Positions 1 through 10,674 of a stretch of 64,000 nt of DNA are shown piece after piece. The stretch's first letter is position 1. Each line of letters begins with the position of its first letter. The stretch comes from Chamaecrista fasciculata (lineage: Eukaryota; Streptophyta; Magnoliopsida; Fabales; Fabaceae), in NCBI GenBank assembly GCA_003254925.1, contig QANZ01018688.1, forward strand, positions 62,001 through 126,000, written 5' to 3'. The translations under genes were made by a program, and so were the position numbers. The notes beneath the pieces are model-generated. The model ran no database searches and was not told the DNA's origin. It saw nothing but the letters and a program-made list of their open reading frames with translations.

Positions 1-802
1 ATCTGTGATTCCTCAATATGTGTCGGTCAAATTCAACTGTGGGTGAGAGTAAAAGAGTCTTGGACACAGGTTTTTCCGCAAAGTGTTCCATAGCCGACCA
101 GTGGTTTGTGTAAGCCTATTAAATATGTGGAAGAGAATACCTGCTTACTGATGTATGATTCTTGTAATGGCCTTATGTATTATAAATGTGGAAAACATGG
201 ATATAAATATTTCACTGTCTGTGGTACTCATTATCAATTTGAAGCTATTACTCATATTCCAAGTATTGTGTCATTAAAGAATGCTGTGAAGGGAGACAAT
301 GTGGAGGTGATGAATGTCAATTCTGGGTAAGAATTTGTATGCTGTTCTTAAACTTGTTTCTTGTATTTCTCGTGTTCTAAATCATTCTTTTGAACAATCT
401 TGTTTGGGCATATCTTTATCTTAGTTCCCTATCGTTTGTCACCTCGAGTTATTTTCTGAGGCTCCAACTGTAAGCATTGGTTCTTCAAGAAGAGCCAATT
501 CTTTCCTTTCTCATGTTTTCTTGTTAAGTTGCATTATAATTTATATCATTACTTTTTGTTCATATGCCTTTTCCTTTTTGGTCTTGACCTTTGTCATAAG
601 ATCTCTTGGTGAAGGAAAATAGGTAAAGGGTATGAAAATAGTGAATAGTAGTGAGTTTTGCTGTTGTTTGGCCACACATTTCAAATACTAATTCCTAATA
701 TAGAGTTCACTTTTACATAGGTCTTCAGAGCTCAAATTGGTTGATGAGAAAGAGGACCTTTTCTTGGCTTACTGGCACAGTGCATCTCGAATGAGGCAAT
801 GA
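1..802 (+). pseudogene. 3' end of an F-box/FBA gene (copy A), nonsense-interrupted
   Basis: The window opens inside the C-terminal part of an F-box-associated domain closely related to the intact copy on the other strand at 8210-10077. Frame 1 reads a segment containing QLWVRVKESW, then a TAG at 91-93 where the intact copy has Trp (VPWP). The same frame resumes after it with KPIKYVEEN and runs to the conserved VMNVNSG. A splice donor follows (GG|GTAAG, exon end 326), with an acceptor at 719-720 (ATAG|GTCTTC). Exon 2 (721-802) encodes the SSELKLV tail but ends early at TGA 800-802, where the other copies continue about ten residues. Relative to copy B there is also a short in-frame deletion just before the TAG. 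The 5' part lies outside the window. The nonsense codon and the altered tail suggest a pseudogene; a single-base sequencing error at 91-93 cannot be excluded. Confidence 0.8.
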
Positions 803-1750
803 CTTATTCTTCTTCTCATGATGAATATTGAATAGGATACACTCTGGTCTCTGAAGTACGAGATGTTTTAGTTTATCGCTAGTTTGTCTCTTTTTTCTTT
901 CCTTGTCTTTGTTCCCTTCATTTGGGTATGTCAATATGGATGAACTCTTCTGTATTTCGTTTTGTGGGTTCTGAACAAAACTTGCTTTATATTTAGTTAG
1001 GTACGGCCATCACCATCACATTATCTTCTATAACAAGAAGCTATAACGTAGTGCTCCTTTTACATTACCTGTTCTTAAATAATTTTCCTTGGACCCTAAA
1101 AAAGGAGATATTTGTTTGGGATTTGGACATTGTTATACGCTACAGTTTAAAATTTATTATCTTGTGTTATATGCATGGTGATTGGATAAGATTTGTTGCC
1201 ATGCATTCTTATTAAACTCAAAAATGAATTGAGAGAGGAAGTCAAGAGGAGGTGATTGTGAAAAATGGGAAACTTTGTTGTCATATTTTGAGAGAGGAAG
1301 CCGAAAGCATTGGATTAAAGAGTCATATGTTATTCACTTCACTTATGTTCTTTTTCTTGAAAATCCTGGCTTTGAAACTTTAAGTTGGTGATTTTGCCTC
1401 AAATCGATCTTCTCTTTTTTATTTTCCTTTTCAGTTCAAAACAGTAGGTCGTGGTCTTGTGTAAGAAAATTCCTAGTACATAGGTGTCGGTTTTTGTTCA
1501 AAACTACCTCATGATATGTATTTTGCGTTCAACTTTTGAAGTGTGTTATTCATTCCGTATGAGTTTACTATTCCTAAGTTTCTTAAGAAAAAAGAAATCT
1601 GTTTATGCCCCTTGGTTCCATTGTAATGCATCAAAGTGATCTTATCTTTCAACTGAGATGTTTTCATCACTTCAGTAAACCTTAGGAAATCGTTATATGT
1701 ATTAAAAGTTGCAATTAAAGTTGATTCTTAAAGCAAAGAGCATTCTAGTC
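803..1750 (+). repeat. 3' flank of F-box copy A, inverted copy of 7190-8200
   Basis: This non-coding stretch matches, in reverse complement, the downstream flanks of F-box copies B (about 7190-8200) and C (about 12390-13280). Shared landmarks include the segment around 1540-1650 (AAGAAATCTGTTTATG and the CATCAAAGTGATCTTATC stretch) and the region just 3' of exon 2. It shows that whole gene units with about 1 kb of 3' flank were duplicated, one of them in inverted orientation. I see no gene in it. Confidence 0.65.
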
Positions 1751-2207
1751 ATATATATCTTGAAACTCTCATCTTTCATTGTATTTCATTTTAGTCCCTA
1801 AAAAAGGAATACTTTTTTTTTTCCTGAAAAACGAATGGTATGCCTGAAAACGAATGGTATGCTAGTTTAGGACTTTAGGTCCCCTAGAAAAGGTAATAAA
1901 ATTAAAAGGTAGTAAAACGAATGTTAAATTTTTTTTTTTTTGCCTGAAAAACGAATGGTAAATGAGTTTCCATATTTTGAGGTTCTAAAATGGAAAAGAC
2001 AATTTTTTTTTGGTAATTTAATATTAATCAATTAGGCTCTTTTCTTATAAAAGAAAGAAGGAAAGAAAAGAAATATAAAACAATCCATGTACCAAACATC
2101 CCTCAGAGTCATACTATGATTTTTGTAATCTTATTTTGTATCTATGAATCACTTTAATTTTAATTCAATGCCATTCTTCATCTCCATTTTTATAATCTTA
2201 TAAAATC

Positions 2208-2208
<1 letters not shown>

Positions 2209-2268
<60 letters not shown>
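2209..2268. repeat. (TAA)n microsatellite
   Basis: An uninterrupted run of about 20 ATA/TAA trinucleotides in AT-rich intergenic DNA. From about 1750 to 2910 I see only AT-rich sequence, including two near-identical stretches around 1830-1870 and 1945-1970 (CCTGAAAAACGAATGGTA). Confidence 0.95.
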
Positions 2269-2270
<2 letters not shown>

Positions 2271-2914
2271 TCCATCCGTATTCAATTCCTTTTCTTGAAT
2301 GTACCCCCTTTTATTTATTTGAGTCTATAATTATCATTATTATATTTATTATTATTTTTATTATTATTTTAAGGTGTGACTAAAAGGATGATTAAAGACT
2401 TAAAGTTAATCTCTAATGTCATTCTAATTTCACAATTATTTTAAAAATAAATATCCTTCAAATTTTTTTTTTTCATATTTTCTTTAAAAACTTGGTGGCA
2501 ATACTTTTTTTTCAAAGTCATAATCGATGTTGTTTCCTAAAATGCTAGATATAACTGCGGCTAAATTATATATTTTAATTTTCTAAGGACTGATTTATAA
2601 ATTTAATGATATTTTATAAATCAAATTTGTTAGTTTACTCAATTATTAAATGATAAATTATAAGAAGTTATGAAATAATAAATAGAATAGTCAAATAAAA
2701 AAAAATCATTTACGTTCTTAACAAAATTATATTTAAAAGAAATACTAAAAATCAGTTAAATTTTATAAGTCTATAATATGTAATTTTTAAAAATGATAAG
2801 AAAATTTCATATTATAATGTTAAATATAATATAAGATATAAATTTACTACTATCAATCTCATTAATAAAGTGAACATATATAGATATTGATTCGTTAAGA
2901 TTAAAATAAAAATA

Positions 2915-3629
2915 GGTCCAAAACTTATTTTGGTCTCTAATGTTTACCTTAAGTTTTATTGTAGTCTATAATATTTTTGTTCTATTTTAGTTTTTAATGT
3001 TTTCTATAAGTTTCATCATTAGTTCCTAACTATCATATCTCTCTTGTTTCAAACCTAAATGTGATTAAATTAGAACTGCAAGTTAAATTAGATGAGTTCT
3101 TTCTTTGCCCAATTGAAATCAGGCCTGCAAATGGGGCTGCTTATTTAATAAATTTGGTCATATCTCTTTTTTTTTTAAGTTCGAATACAACGAAATCAAA
3201 GTTACAAATTACTTTTGACAAGTTATTAGTTTTGATAAGTTATTTCTCTATCCAGTTGGGCCGGTTGGAAAACGAGGTCAAATAATACTCCAGTCCCAAC
3301 TAGACAAAGAAAAAACTCATTAATAGTAACTTGTAGCTCCGATTCCGCTAAGACCTTGAAACAAGAAAGATATAACCAAATTCATGAAACAAGCGACCCA
3401 TTTGTGGGCTCAACTTTATTCCCGATTTGACCTCGTTTGACAATAACTTCAACTGGGCAAAGAAAAAACTTATCAAAATTAACATGTAGCTTTGATATGA
3501 TCATATTCAATAGTTAAGGACTAATGATGAAATTTTTTAGAAACATTAAGGATCAAGACGGAAAAAAAATTGTTAGAGACCAAAACCGAAATTATGATAA
3601 ACATTAGGAACCAAACTAAGTTTTTGACC
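2915..3629. mobile_element. Foldback Mutator-like element (MULE), family 1, with 9-bp TSD
   Basis: The two ends are long inverted repeats. The left arm begins GGTCCAAAACTTATTTTGG and continues with repeats of the type TTAGTTCCTAACTAT. The right arm is its reverse complement and ends TAAGTTTTTGACC. The flanks carry a near-perfect 9-bp target-site duplication, ATAAAAATA (2906-2914) and AAAAAAATA (3630-3638). No transposase reading frame is visible, so the element is non-autonomous. The 74-codon open frame at 3061-3285 lies inside the arm and is not a gene. The same insertion is found beside the promoter of F-box copy B (10675-11470). Confidence 0.75.
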
Positions 3630-3639
3630 AAAAAAATAT

Positions 3640-4135
3640 AAGTAAAACAAGTTTAGCATTTGGCGCGTGATTTTTCCTCTTACACTCGTCTTCTATAAAG
3701 CCTCTCAAATCTTCGATCCTCTCACTCTCCTCTCTTTCTCAATTCTCAAGTGACTTTCTCTCAGGTGAGTTTCTCTTCTAATTTTTTGTTATCATTGTTC
3801 TCTGATTTTGCATATCTTACTCCGAATTTGGAAATTGATCTTATCAAGTTCTTCTGTACCTAATACTTTATACTGGTGACGGCGAAGTAAGAGCGTAAAT
3901 CGAATATTCTTTTTTTGAATTTGGCTATAATTTTTCGCATCGAAGTTTATACATGATTGATATTGCTCTGGATTACTCTTTTTTCTTACTCAAATGCCAA
4001 ATAAATTCTTCAGATATCTCACTTTAGGAGTTTTGCTTCTCGCTTTCCTTTCTCTTCTCAGAGATGTATTACGACCATTAAATAAAGTCTTCACATTCAT
4101 TTTTGTAACTTCAAAAATAAAGGATCAATTGCATA
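3640..4135 (+). promoter_or_regulatory. F-box promoter and 5'UTR without a gene (deleted copy)
   Basis: Positions 3640-4073 are the inverted counterpart of the promoter/5'UTR of F-box copy B (10190-10672). They contain an E2F-like TTTGGCGCG (3659-3667), a TATA box TATAAAG (3694-3700), a pyrimidine-rich leader and the 5'UTR donor TCTCAG|GTGAGT (exon end 3764). Homology stops after GATGTATTACGA at about 4073. The next about 60 bases match the distal 3' flank of copy B instead (reverse of about 7097-7160). The simplest reading is a gene whose body was deleted between the 5'UTR intron and the 3' flank, leaving a promoter that could still fire. Confidence 0.7.
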
Positions 4136-4144
4136 TCACCACTT

Positions 4145-4250
4145 GGAGGTAGGGTGTACAAAGGCCAGGCTGGACCGGGTTTTTGGCTGGACCGGGTTTT
4201 TGGCCGGCCCAAGACCTGGCCCAGGTAAGACCCGGGTCCGTCTGGGCCAA
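4145..4250. mobile_element. GC-rich end of an hAT-like element
   Basis: The GC-rich stretch starts near GTAGGGTGTACAAAGG and carries repeated CTGGACCGGGTTTTTGG and GGCCGGCCCAAG motifs. It resembles the subterminal arrays seen at 37320-37400 and 63748-63884. An AT-rich tract at about 5385-5420 matches the reverse complement of 37500-37540, so the same element family probably spans the nested Pack-MULE at 4282-5259. The far end was not located. Confidence 0.45.
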
Positions 4251-4520
4251 TTTTTTTAAAGACCATCATTTATTCATTTTAGGCCAAAGTCCTATTTTGG
4301 TCCCTCAGTTATGCTCCTTGTTCCAAATAGGTCCCCCAGTTATTTTTTGTTCCATATTGGTCCCCCAGTTATGCAAAACTTGAAAAAGTTGGTCCCTCTA
4401 ACGTTTTCCATCCATTTTTCCGTTAAAAAAAGAGGAAAAATAAACTTTCATCCCCAAAAGTTTTATTTTCTTATATTAAGGTCCTTTTCTTTTTATAATA
4501 GGATCAAAACATAAGAAAAT

Positions 4521-4604
4521 NNNNNNNNNNNNNNNNNNNNNNNNNNNNNNNNNNNNNNNNNNNNNNNNNNNNNNNNNNNNNNNNNNNNNNNNNNNNNNNN
4601 NNNN
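4521..4604. other. Assembly gap (84 N)
   Basis: A run of N interrupts the captured gene fragment inside the Pack-MULE. True length and content are unknown. Confidence 0.99.
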
Positions 4605-4888
4605 AGTCGGTGGTGGTGGCGAAGAGGGAGTTGGAGTCGTTGGAGCTGCCGGAGGAGTTGCGTGCGGCAGCGGAGGAGGAGGAGAGGAGGGTTCGGAGCA
4701 TGTTGATGCGAGGGGAGAGATGGAGAGGTAAGAGCTGGCCGTTGTAGAAGAGGTCGTCGGCGGCGGCGGAGGAGGCAGATTTGCGGGGGGAGACGGCGGA
4801 GCTGGAGAACTCGAAGTCGGAGGAAAAGGACGGTGACGGAGGAAGCGTGAAGGACTTCGCCGTCGTCGTCGTGTGTCTCGGCGGTTTC

Positions 4889-4915
<27 letters not shown>
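4605..4915 (-). pseudogene. Captured fragment of a membrane-associated kinase regulator (MAKR)-like gene
   Basis: On the minus strand one frame reads through the GC-rich insert without stops. It contains DFEFSSSAVSPRKSA, then ADDLFYNGQLLPLHLSPR, then MLRTLLSSSSAAARN, before running into the assembly gap. The order DFEF - basic/Ser stretch - LFYNGQLLPLHL - PR is the conserved core of plant MAKR/BKI1-related proteins, which bind receptor-like kinases at the plasma membrane. There is no start or stop of its own, and it sits wholly between MULE terminal repeats, so it is a transduplicated piece and not a gene in place. Family assignment is by recalled motif only. Confidence 0.65.

Positions 4916-4926
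<11 letters not shown>
4890..4926. repeat. (GA)n microsatellite
   Basis: A GA/CT dinucleotide run, followed by related GAGAGAATCA units to about 4972, at the 5' edge (minus strand) of the captured fragment. It may have been a 5'UTR CT-tract of the donor gene. Confidence 0.9.
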
Positions 4927-4928
<2 letters not shown>

Positions 4929-5897
4929 CAGAGAGAGAGAATCAGAGAGAGAGAGGGGGAATCAGAGAGAGATTTATTTCGTGCTTTTGGGTAAATTCAC
5001 TTAAAATCTTAATTTACTTCATTTTCTTATGTTTTGATTCTATTATAAAAAGAAAAGGACCTTAATATAAGAAAATAAAACTTTTGGGGATGAAAGTTTA
5101 TTTTTCCTCTTTTTTTAATGGAATAATGGATGGAAAACGTTAGAGGGACCAACTTTTTCAAGTTTTGCATAACTGGGGGACCAATATGGAATAAAAAATA
5201 ACTGGGGGACCTATTTGGAACAAGGAGCATAACTGGGGGACCAAAATAGGACTTTGGTCTTCATTTTATATAGTTTTTAAATTGTATATATTGATAAAAC
5301 AATTAATTTCGGATCTATAAAATGATGTTTTTATTAATAAAGACATTTAATTTGACTTAATTGTTAAAAAATGTTGATTTAATTAAGATTAAATATATAT
5401 TTTATGTATATTTTTAACAAAAGTAGTCCTATGTATATTTTATGTATATTTTGAAACAAATAGTTTTCAGAGTATGAGCTCCAGCATAGGATATTCTCAC
5501 GTTAGGCACGTAGATTAAAAAAGTAGTCCTATGAATATTGTATTTTTGGGAGAAGCATAATCTCATGAATGATCACTTTTTAATCTCACCTTAGGAGCTG
5601 GGATTAGTCTAATTCCATTGGATTAGATTATTTTGATCCCCTGAAAAGGACTAAATTACCCTTATTTAACTTAGCTAATTAAATTTTATTCTACGATCAC
5701 TTTTCATTTTTCATCTCTATCTTTGTCAAATCTATCTAATTAAGTTTTATTTTGAGAATTATGTTAGTTACATTTTGAGTGGTAATTTTTTTCAATTACT
5801 TTATTAATTGAAGAATTATGGACATTATAAATAATGACCCTCTCTCATTATGGACATTATAAATTGATTGGTTAAGACTTATTTATTAAAAATCGAT

Positions 5898-6690
5898 TGG
5901 TTAAAAACCTATTTTGGTCCCTAATGTTTATCAAAAGTTCCGTTTTGGTCGCTCATATATTTTTTGTTTCCTTTTAGTTCTTAATGTTTCCTTAAAGTTT
6001 CATCATTAGTCCCTAATTATTGAATATGGTCATATATCTCTTGTTTTAAACCAAAATGCAATTAAATCAAAGCTGCGAGTTAAATTTAATAAGTTCTTCC
6101 TTTGCCCAGTTGGAGTTATTGGCAAACGAAATCAAATCGGGTATGAAATCAGGCCCACAAATGGGTCACTCTTTCATTAATTTGGTCATATCTCTCTCGT
6201 TTCAAGTCTAAATGTAACAAAATAGAAGTAACAAATTACTCTTGATGAATTCTTTCTCTATCCAATTGAGGACGTTGGCAAACGAACCCAAAAAGTACTC
6301 TGAAAGTGAGTTTGGTCAAAACATCAATATTAACTTTTGGAGTATTATATGATCTCGTTTGTCAATAGTCTCAACTAGACAAAGAAATAATTAATCAAGA
6401 GTAACTTGTAACTACAATTTCGCTGCATTCAAACTTGAAACAAGGAGATATGACTAAATTCATGAAACAAGTGGCCCATTTGTGAGCCTAATTTCATGTT
6501 TAATTTGACCTCGTTTGTCGATGATTCAAACTAAAAAAAGAAAGAACTCATCAAATTTAACTTAGATCTGATTTAATCGCATCCAGGTTTGAAACAAGAA
6601 AAAAATATGACCATATTTAATAGTTAGAGACCAATCATGAAACTCTTAGAAATTAAGGACCAAAACTGACCAAAAAAAAGGAACTGATTA
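5898..6690. mobile_element. Foldback MULE, family 1
   Basis: The arms are long imperfect inverted repeats: TTGGTTAAAAACCTATTTTGG at the left and GGACCAAAACTGACC near the right. The interior closely matches the element at 10675-11470, including TTTGGCAAACGA-type segments. No transposase frame is visible and I could not define a target-site duplication. From 5270 to 5897 I see only AT-rich intergenic DNA. Confidence 0.6.
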
Positions 6691-6769
6691 AGGATAGTGA
6701 CATATATTCTATTTAATACAAGATTAGACTTGAGATAAATAGCAACAAAATTCATCTCTTGAATCCCTT

Positions 6770-8200
6770 TTAAAGGCTTAAACAGACACTCAAATTGTAA
6801 AAAACTTGAGGAATTGTCAAGTGACGTTTTTATATGAACCCCTTCTTTTCCTGTATTTATGGAGATTCATAAGCATCAATAAAAGCTCTTGTTAACCAAG
6901 ACAGGAAAAAGGCAACCTTTTCAGTATTATATTATTATGATTTAATAGGATAATCATGTAATCAATAATAATTTGGTGTAATGGTTTGCCGAGTTACATT
7001 TTACGTGAAAGGACCCGATCCCTAGAATCAAGAGGTGTGATTAGATTGCTTTCCTGCTTTGTATTCGTTTATGGACATTTAAAAGCATGAAATTAATCCT
7101 TTATTTTTGGAGTTACAAAAATGGAAACTCACTCATCCATTCCCCATTAAAATAATGAAAAAGGCATGACGCTCAACGATTGGGAGTAAATAAAGATAAG
7201 ATCACTTTGACGCATTACAATGGGGAAACAAGTGGCATAAACAGATTTCTTTCTTCTTAAGAAACTTAAGAACAGTAAACTCATACTGAAAAAAAAAAAA
7301 AAACTTGAACCAAAATACAAATCATGTGGTACTTTTGAACCAAAACCAACACATATGAACTGAGAATTTTCTTACACAAGACCACGGGCAGCAGTTTTAA
7401 AATGACTATATAATTTGAAGAATCACCAACTTAAAGTTTCAATGTCAGGATTTTCAAGAAAAAGAACATAAGTGAATAAAATATGACACTTTAATCCAAT
7501 TCTTTAGGTTTCCTTTCTCAAAATATGACAATAAAGTTCCCTATTTTTCACAATCACCTCCTCCTGACTTCATCTCTCTGAATTCATTTTTGAGTTCAAG
7601 AATACATGACAACAAGCATATGCCAAGCATACAACAAAGCTTATTCAATCACCAATACATATAACACAAGATAATAAATATTAAACTGTGACGTATAACA
7701 GTGTCCAAATCCAAAAAAATACTTATATCCCCCTTTTTTTTGTGGTCAAGGAAAATTATTTTAGAACAAGTAATGTAGAAGGAGCATTAGGTTTTAACTT
7801 CCAATTATAGAATTCATAATCTCTATTAGACTAATAAAGACTCTAGGTCCTTTGAATATTCTAAATATTTTTCCACATTCAAAATAAAACTGATATTTAA
7901 AACGAAAAAACAGCCAATTATAAACATACTGAACTAAATAAAGGAAAAGCTTGAAAGTCTTAAAAGATAATGTGATGGGGATGACAATACCTAACTAAAT
8001 ATAAAGCAAGTTGTGTTCAGAACCAACCAAAACGAAAGAAAAAAGAAGTTCATCCATATTGACATACCCAAAAGAAGGAAACATAGAAAAGGAAAGGAAA
8101 AAGGGACAAACTAGCCATAAACAAAAGCATCTCTCCTTCTGATTTATCCTGCCTTCTAAGTTAGTTGATGCACATTATCTCGTAATTCAGAGACCAGAAT
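6770..8200 (-). repeat. Duplicated 3' flank of F-box copy B
   Basis: This non-coding region downstream of the intact F-box gene is collinear with 12240-13280 (3' flank of copy C). It also matches, inverted, 803-1690 (3' flank of copy A). Landmarks include the AAACAGACACTCAAATTG stretch (6780) and the AGATAAGATCACTTTGACG stretch (7194). Apart from the duplication I see no features. Confidence 0.7.
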
Positions 8201-8209
8201 GCATCCTAT

Positions 8210-10077
8210 TCAATATTCACCATCATCAGAAGAATAAGTCATTGCAAAATCAGGGTGCACGTGAACCAAGCAAAGATCCTCTTTCTCTTCAACCAATTTG
8301 AGCTCTGAAGACCTAAGTAAAAGTGAACTATATATTAGAAATTAGTATTTGAAATGAGACACCAAACAACAGCAAAACTCACTACTACTATATTGATACC
8401 CTTTACCTATTTCTTCACCAAGAGATCTTATGACAAAGGTCAAGACCAAAAAGGAATAGAGATTTGAACAGAAAGTAATGCTACAATGCAACTTAAAAAG
8501 AAAACGTGAGAAAGAAAAGTATTGGCTCTGCATCTTCAAGAACCAATGACTACTATTGGAGCAGCGGAAAACAACTCGACATAATAAAGGAGAGGAACTA
8601 AGATAAAGATATGCCCAAACAAGATAGCTCAAAAGAATGATTTAGAACACGAGAAAGACCAGAAATAAGTTTTAAAACGGCATACAAATTCTTACCCAGA
8701 ATTGACATTCATCACCTCCACATTGTCTCCCTTCACAGCATCCTTCAATGACACAAGACTTGGAATATGAGCAAAAGCTTCAACTGGATAACGAGTCCCA
8801 TAGAAAGTGAAAAATTTATATCCACCATTTCTGCACTCGTAATAGATAAGGCAATTACTAGAATGATACATCAGTAAAGTGTTTTCTTTCACAAATTTAA
8901 TAGGCTTATAGAAACCACCGATTGGCCAAGGAACAATTCCTGGAATATCAAAATCAATATCAAAAACCTCAATCCAAGACTCTTTCACTCTCACCCACAG
9001 TTGCATTTGACCGACACATGAAAAATCACAGATATAAAGGCAGCCCTTCAATTCACCCATGCTTATTTTCTCCAAACTCAAAATCCCCATTTGATATTCG
9101 CGATATACCATAGCAGGACATAAGAAAGATTCAAACATATCACTCTCAAAGTTGAAACTGACAATTGATCCTTTGTCAATACAGAGCCAATGAAGTGCCC
9201 CATCCAAATAAATGGGATAGTTAAGTCCATTCAATTTGGGAGTTTTTAAAATACTTTTCCAAACTCCAGTCCCAAGCGTGTGGATCTCAGAAAAGTTAGT
9301 CTCAGCAATTGTAGTCCTCCAATCATGGCAATACCGTGGGTCGTGGTGAACAATTCCATTGTACACTCTGATCACTTTGTATTCATTGGTTCTTGGGTGA
9401 TAGCCAAAGCCAAAACCGATAAGATACCTGAATCTCTCGACTTTAAGATCCCTGAATCTCTCGACTTTACTAACTTCTGGAAGCCTTATGAACTCTCCCG
9501 TAATTGGATTGCAAACAAGAAGAGGGTTTCTCTCCTCGGTATCGCACAAGCAAAGAAAACCATTGCATGAATTCACCACATCAAACTTTAACTCACATGA
9601 CTCATGACCCTCAGAACGTCTTCTCCAATCACCAGTGTCAGTCTCGCCACTTTTGCAAAACACCATAGCCTCACAGAGAGGAAGCTTAAATTTCGCATCA
9701 AGCTTCACGCGGTTCATATGAGGGTTACCCCCAGAGGAATGACCACTGGCAAATTTACTGAGTTCAAACTCAAGTAGGTGAAGTGTTCTGGACACGCATT
9801 TGGGATCTTTGGTTCGAATCATAAGATTAACTTCCGAATTCTTAAAATGCCACTCAGCGAACTGAGGATCTGAAATTAATGAGCGCCAACTCTTACAAAC
9901 GCACCTGCAAATGAGAAGTGACTTCATGGGAAGTCTGAGTAGAATATCGGTAGAAATGGAAGGTGGAAGAAAATCGAAAGATGGACCGAGTCCCTTAACA
10001 TTCTGATCATTAACGTTGTTTGCTTCTCGATTGATTCCTTTACTATCAGAGGCCGTTGAGCCCGTCTTCCTTTCCAT
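8210..10077 (-). CDS. F-box protein with F-box-associated (FBA) interaction domain, intact copy B
   Basis: Two coding exons (10077-8696 and 8312-8210) joined by a GT-AG intron (GG|GTAAGA ... TTAG|GTCTTC) give 494 residues, the usual size for plant F-box/FBA proteins. The F-box is at residues 36-79 (LPPSISTDILLRLPMKSLL followed by CRCVCKSW). A type 1 FBA region follows, with LLVCNPITGEFIRLPEV, a FGFGYHPRTNEYKV block and YLDGALHWLC. The protein would be the substrate receptor of an SCF ubiquitin ligase; the substrate is unknown. I chose ATG 10077 (MERKTGST) because the other copies keep it; an in-frame hydrophobic extension to 10155 is probably 5'UTR. A 24-bp tandem duplication (9421-9468) gives two VERFR-type repeats. 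The 33-residue second exon (SSELKLVEEKED...) is conserved in all copies. Confidence 0.88.
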
Positions 10078-10672
10078 GGCAAATGGCAACCCTAGGGCTA
10101 CGAAGACAACAAAACCAGCAAAATAGAATAGAAATAAACACACAGTCGCAAACATGAAAAGTAAACCCTAAATGGCTAAATCGTAATACATCTAAGACAG
10201 AGGAGAACGAGAAGCAAAACTCCTAAATTGAGATATTCACATAGGAAGAATTTGTTTGGCATTTGAATAGAACTTAAAGAAAAAAGTGTAACCCAGAGCA
10301 ATATCAATCATGTATAAACTTCGATGCGGAAATTTATTGCAGAAAACCAATATTCGATTTCTCTCTTACTTCGCCGTCACTAGTACATAGTATTGATTAA
10401 GTACAGAAGAACTCGATAAAATCAATTTCGAAATTCAAAGTATGATAGGCAAAATCAGAGAACAACGATAACAGAAATTTGGAAGAGAAACTCACCTGAG
10501 AGGAAGTCACTTCAGAGTTGAGAAAGAAGAAAAAGAAAATAACGGAGAGAGAGAGAGACAGAAGATTGAGAATTTGAGAGGTTTTTATAGAAGAGTGTTA
10601 TTCCAACTCTGTAAGAGAAGGAGAGAAGGAAAAACACGCGCCAAATGCTAAACGTGTTTTACTTATATTTTT
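10078..10672 (-). promoter_or_regulatory. Promoter, 5'UTR and 5'UTR intron of F-box copy B
   Basis: On the minus strand an E2F-like TTTGGCGCG (10637-10645) precedes a TATA box (TATAAAAAC, 10581-10589), a CT-rich leader and a donor CTCAG|GTGAG (exon end 10496). A plausible acceptor is TCTGTCTTAG at about 10193, which would place an upstream ATG with a seven-codon reading frame directly after it. The same architecture recurs at 3640-4073 (+) and, modified, at 15363-15840 (-). Confidence 0.65.
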
Positions 10673-10674
10673 AT

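Larger units (their letters stand above)
4282..5259. mobile_element. Pack-MULE with about 240-bp terminal inverted repeats
   Basis: The left arm (4282-4522) and right arm (about 5020-5259) are nearly exact reverse complements. The left arm starts GGCCAAAGTCCTATTTTGG and the right end reads GACCAAAGTCCTATTTTGG on the opposite strand. A perfect 9-bp target-site duplication, TTCATTTTA, lies at 4273-4281 and 5260-5268, which is diagnostic for Mutator-like elements. Between the arms lie an assembly gap (4521-4604), a GC-rich exon-like fragment of a MAKR-like gene on the minus strand (4605-4915) and a (GA)n tract. It is therefore a non-autonomous element that captured host coding DNA. Confidence 0.88.

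Noticed and set aside
10078..10155. N-terminal hydrophobic extension of the F-box protein (start at 10155)
   Set aside because: Would look like a signal anchor, which is not expected for an SCF receptor; the start MERK/MKRK is the one kept in copies B, C and D.
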